Of a stretch of DNA of 6,392 bases, positions 6,310 through 6,392 are shown one piece after another. The DNA comes from an uncultured Litoreibacter sp. (lineage in GTDB: Bacteria > Pseudomonadota > Alphaproteobacteria > Rhodobacterales > Rhodobacteraceae), in assembly GCA_937928335.1 (NCBI GenBank), contig CALFWN010000109.1, positions 1 to 6,392 on the forward strand, in the 5' to 3' direction. Position numbers and translations under genes: made by a program. Numbering within the stretch: the stretch's first letter is position 1; every line of letters starts with the position of its first letter. The notes under the pieces are model-generated. The model was not told where the DNA came from. It saw only the letters and a program-made list of their open reading frames with translations, and did no database searches.

Positions 6310-6392
6310 ATGGCAATCCAAGCAGCGGAAATCTCCGCAATCCTGAAAGACCAAATCAAGAATTTTGGCAAAGAAGTAGAAGTGGCCGAAGT
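6310..6392 (+). CDS. atpA: F1Fo ATP synthase subunit alpha (3' truncated by window)
   Basis: Only 27 complete codons are visible. They begin [20 protein letters not shown] and continue KEVEVAE, which matches the conserved amino terminus of alphaproteobacterial AtpA. This is the non-catalytic nucleotide-binding subunit of the F1 hexamer and is about 510 residues long in the family. The nucleotide-binding domain lies beyond the window. The start is secured by the ribosome binding site at 6297-6300 and the one-base gap from atpH. Confidence 0.95.
   Translation, partial: MAIQAAEISAILKDQIKNFGKEVEVAE

Overview
The window looks like ordinary, vertically inherited chromosome from a GC-rich alphaproteobacterium, most likely a member of the Rhodobacteraceae (Roseobacter group). 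The basis is the close resemblance of the AtpH and AtpA ends and of the ClpA sequence to that group (from memory of these families, not a search), the high third-position GC, the atpH-atpA gene order, and an intergenic CCCCCGG...TATTTTTG element of a type I associate with this family. I see no insertion sequence, prophage, CRISPR array, tRNA, rRNA or toxin-antitoxin gene.

Layout. (1) Bases 2-1864, + strand: the 3' part of a gene for an inner-membrane protein with a MotB-like membrane helix, a very long Ala/Glu/Gln-rich coiled coil and a C-terminal OmpA/MotB peptidoglycan-binding domain. Its true start lies upstream of the window. (2) Bases 1865-2056: a convergent intergenic gap holding a 13-bp-period direct repeat, two small hairpins, a probable family-specific intergenic repeat and a strong rho-independent terminator for clpA. 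(3) Bases 2057-4390, - strand: clpA, the AAA+ unfoldase of the ClpAP protease, with a GTG start preceded by an ideal ribosome binding site. (4) Bases 4391-4630: a divergent intergenic region, AT-richer than its surroundings. (5) Bases 4631-5416, + strand: a class I SAM-methyltransferase-like protein with an incomplete-looking cofactor site. (6) Bases 5417-5747: a noncoding leader upstream of the ATP synthase genes. (7) Bases 5748-6308: atpH, F1 delta subunit. (8) Bases 6310-6392: the first 27 codons of atpA, F1 alpha subunit, one base after the atpH stop.

The genes do not form one pathway. The window joins three housekeeping units: cell-envelope anchoring or an ion-driven stator-like complex, regulated proteolysis, and the start of the F1 ATP synthase operon. 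The methyltransferase is the least characterised reading frame. The item with most potential for new biology is the MotB/ZorB-like protein, whose coiled coil is much longer than the periplasm is wide if fully extended, and whose upstream partner is expected just outside the window.
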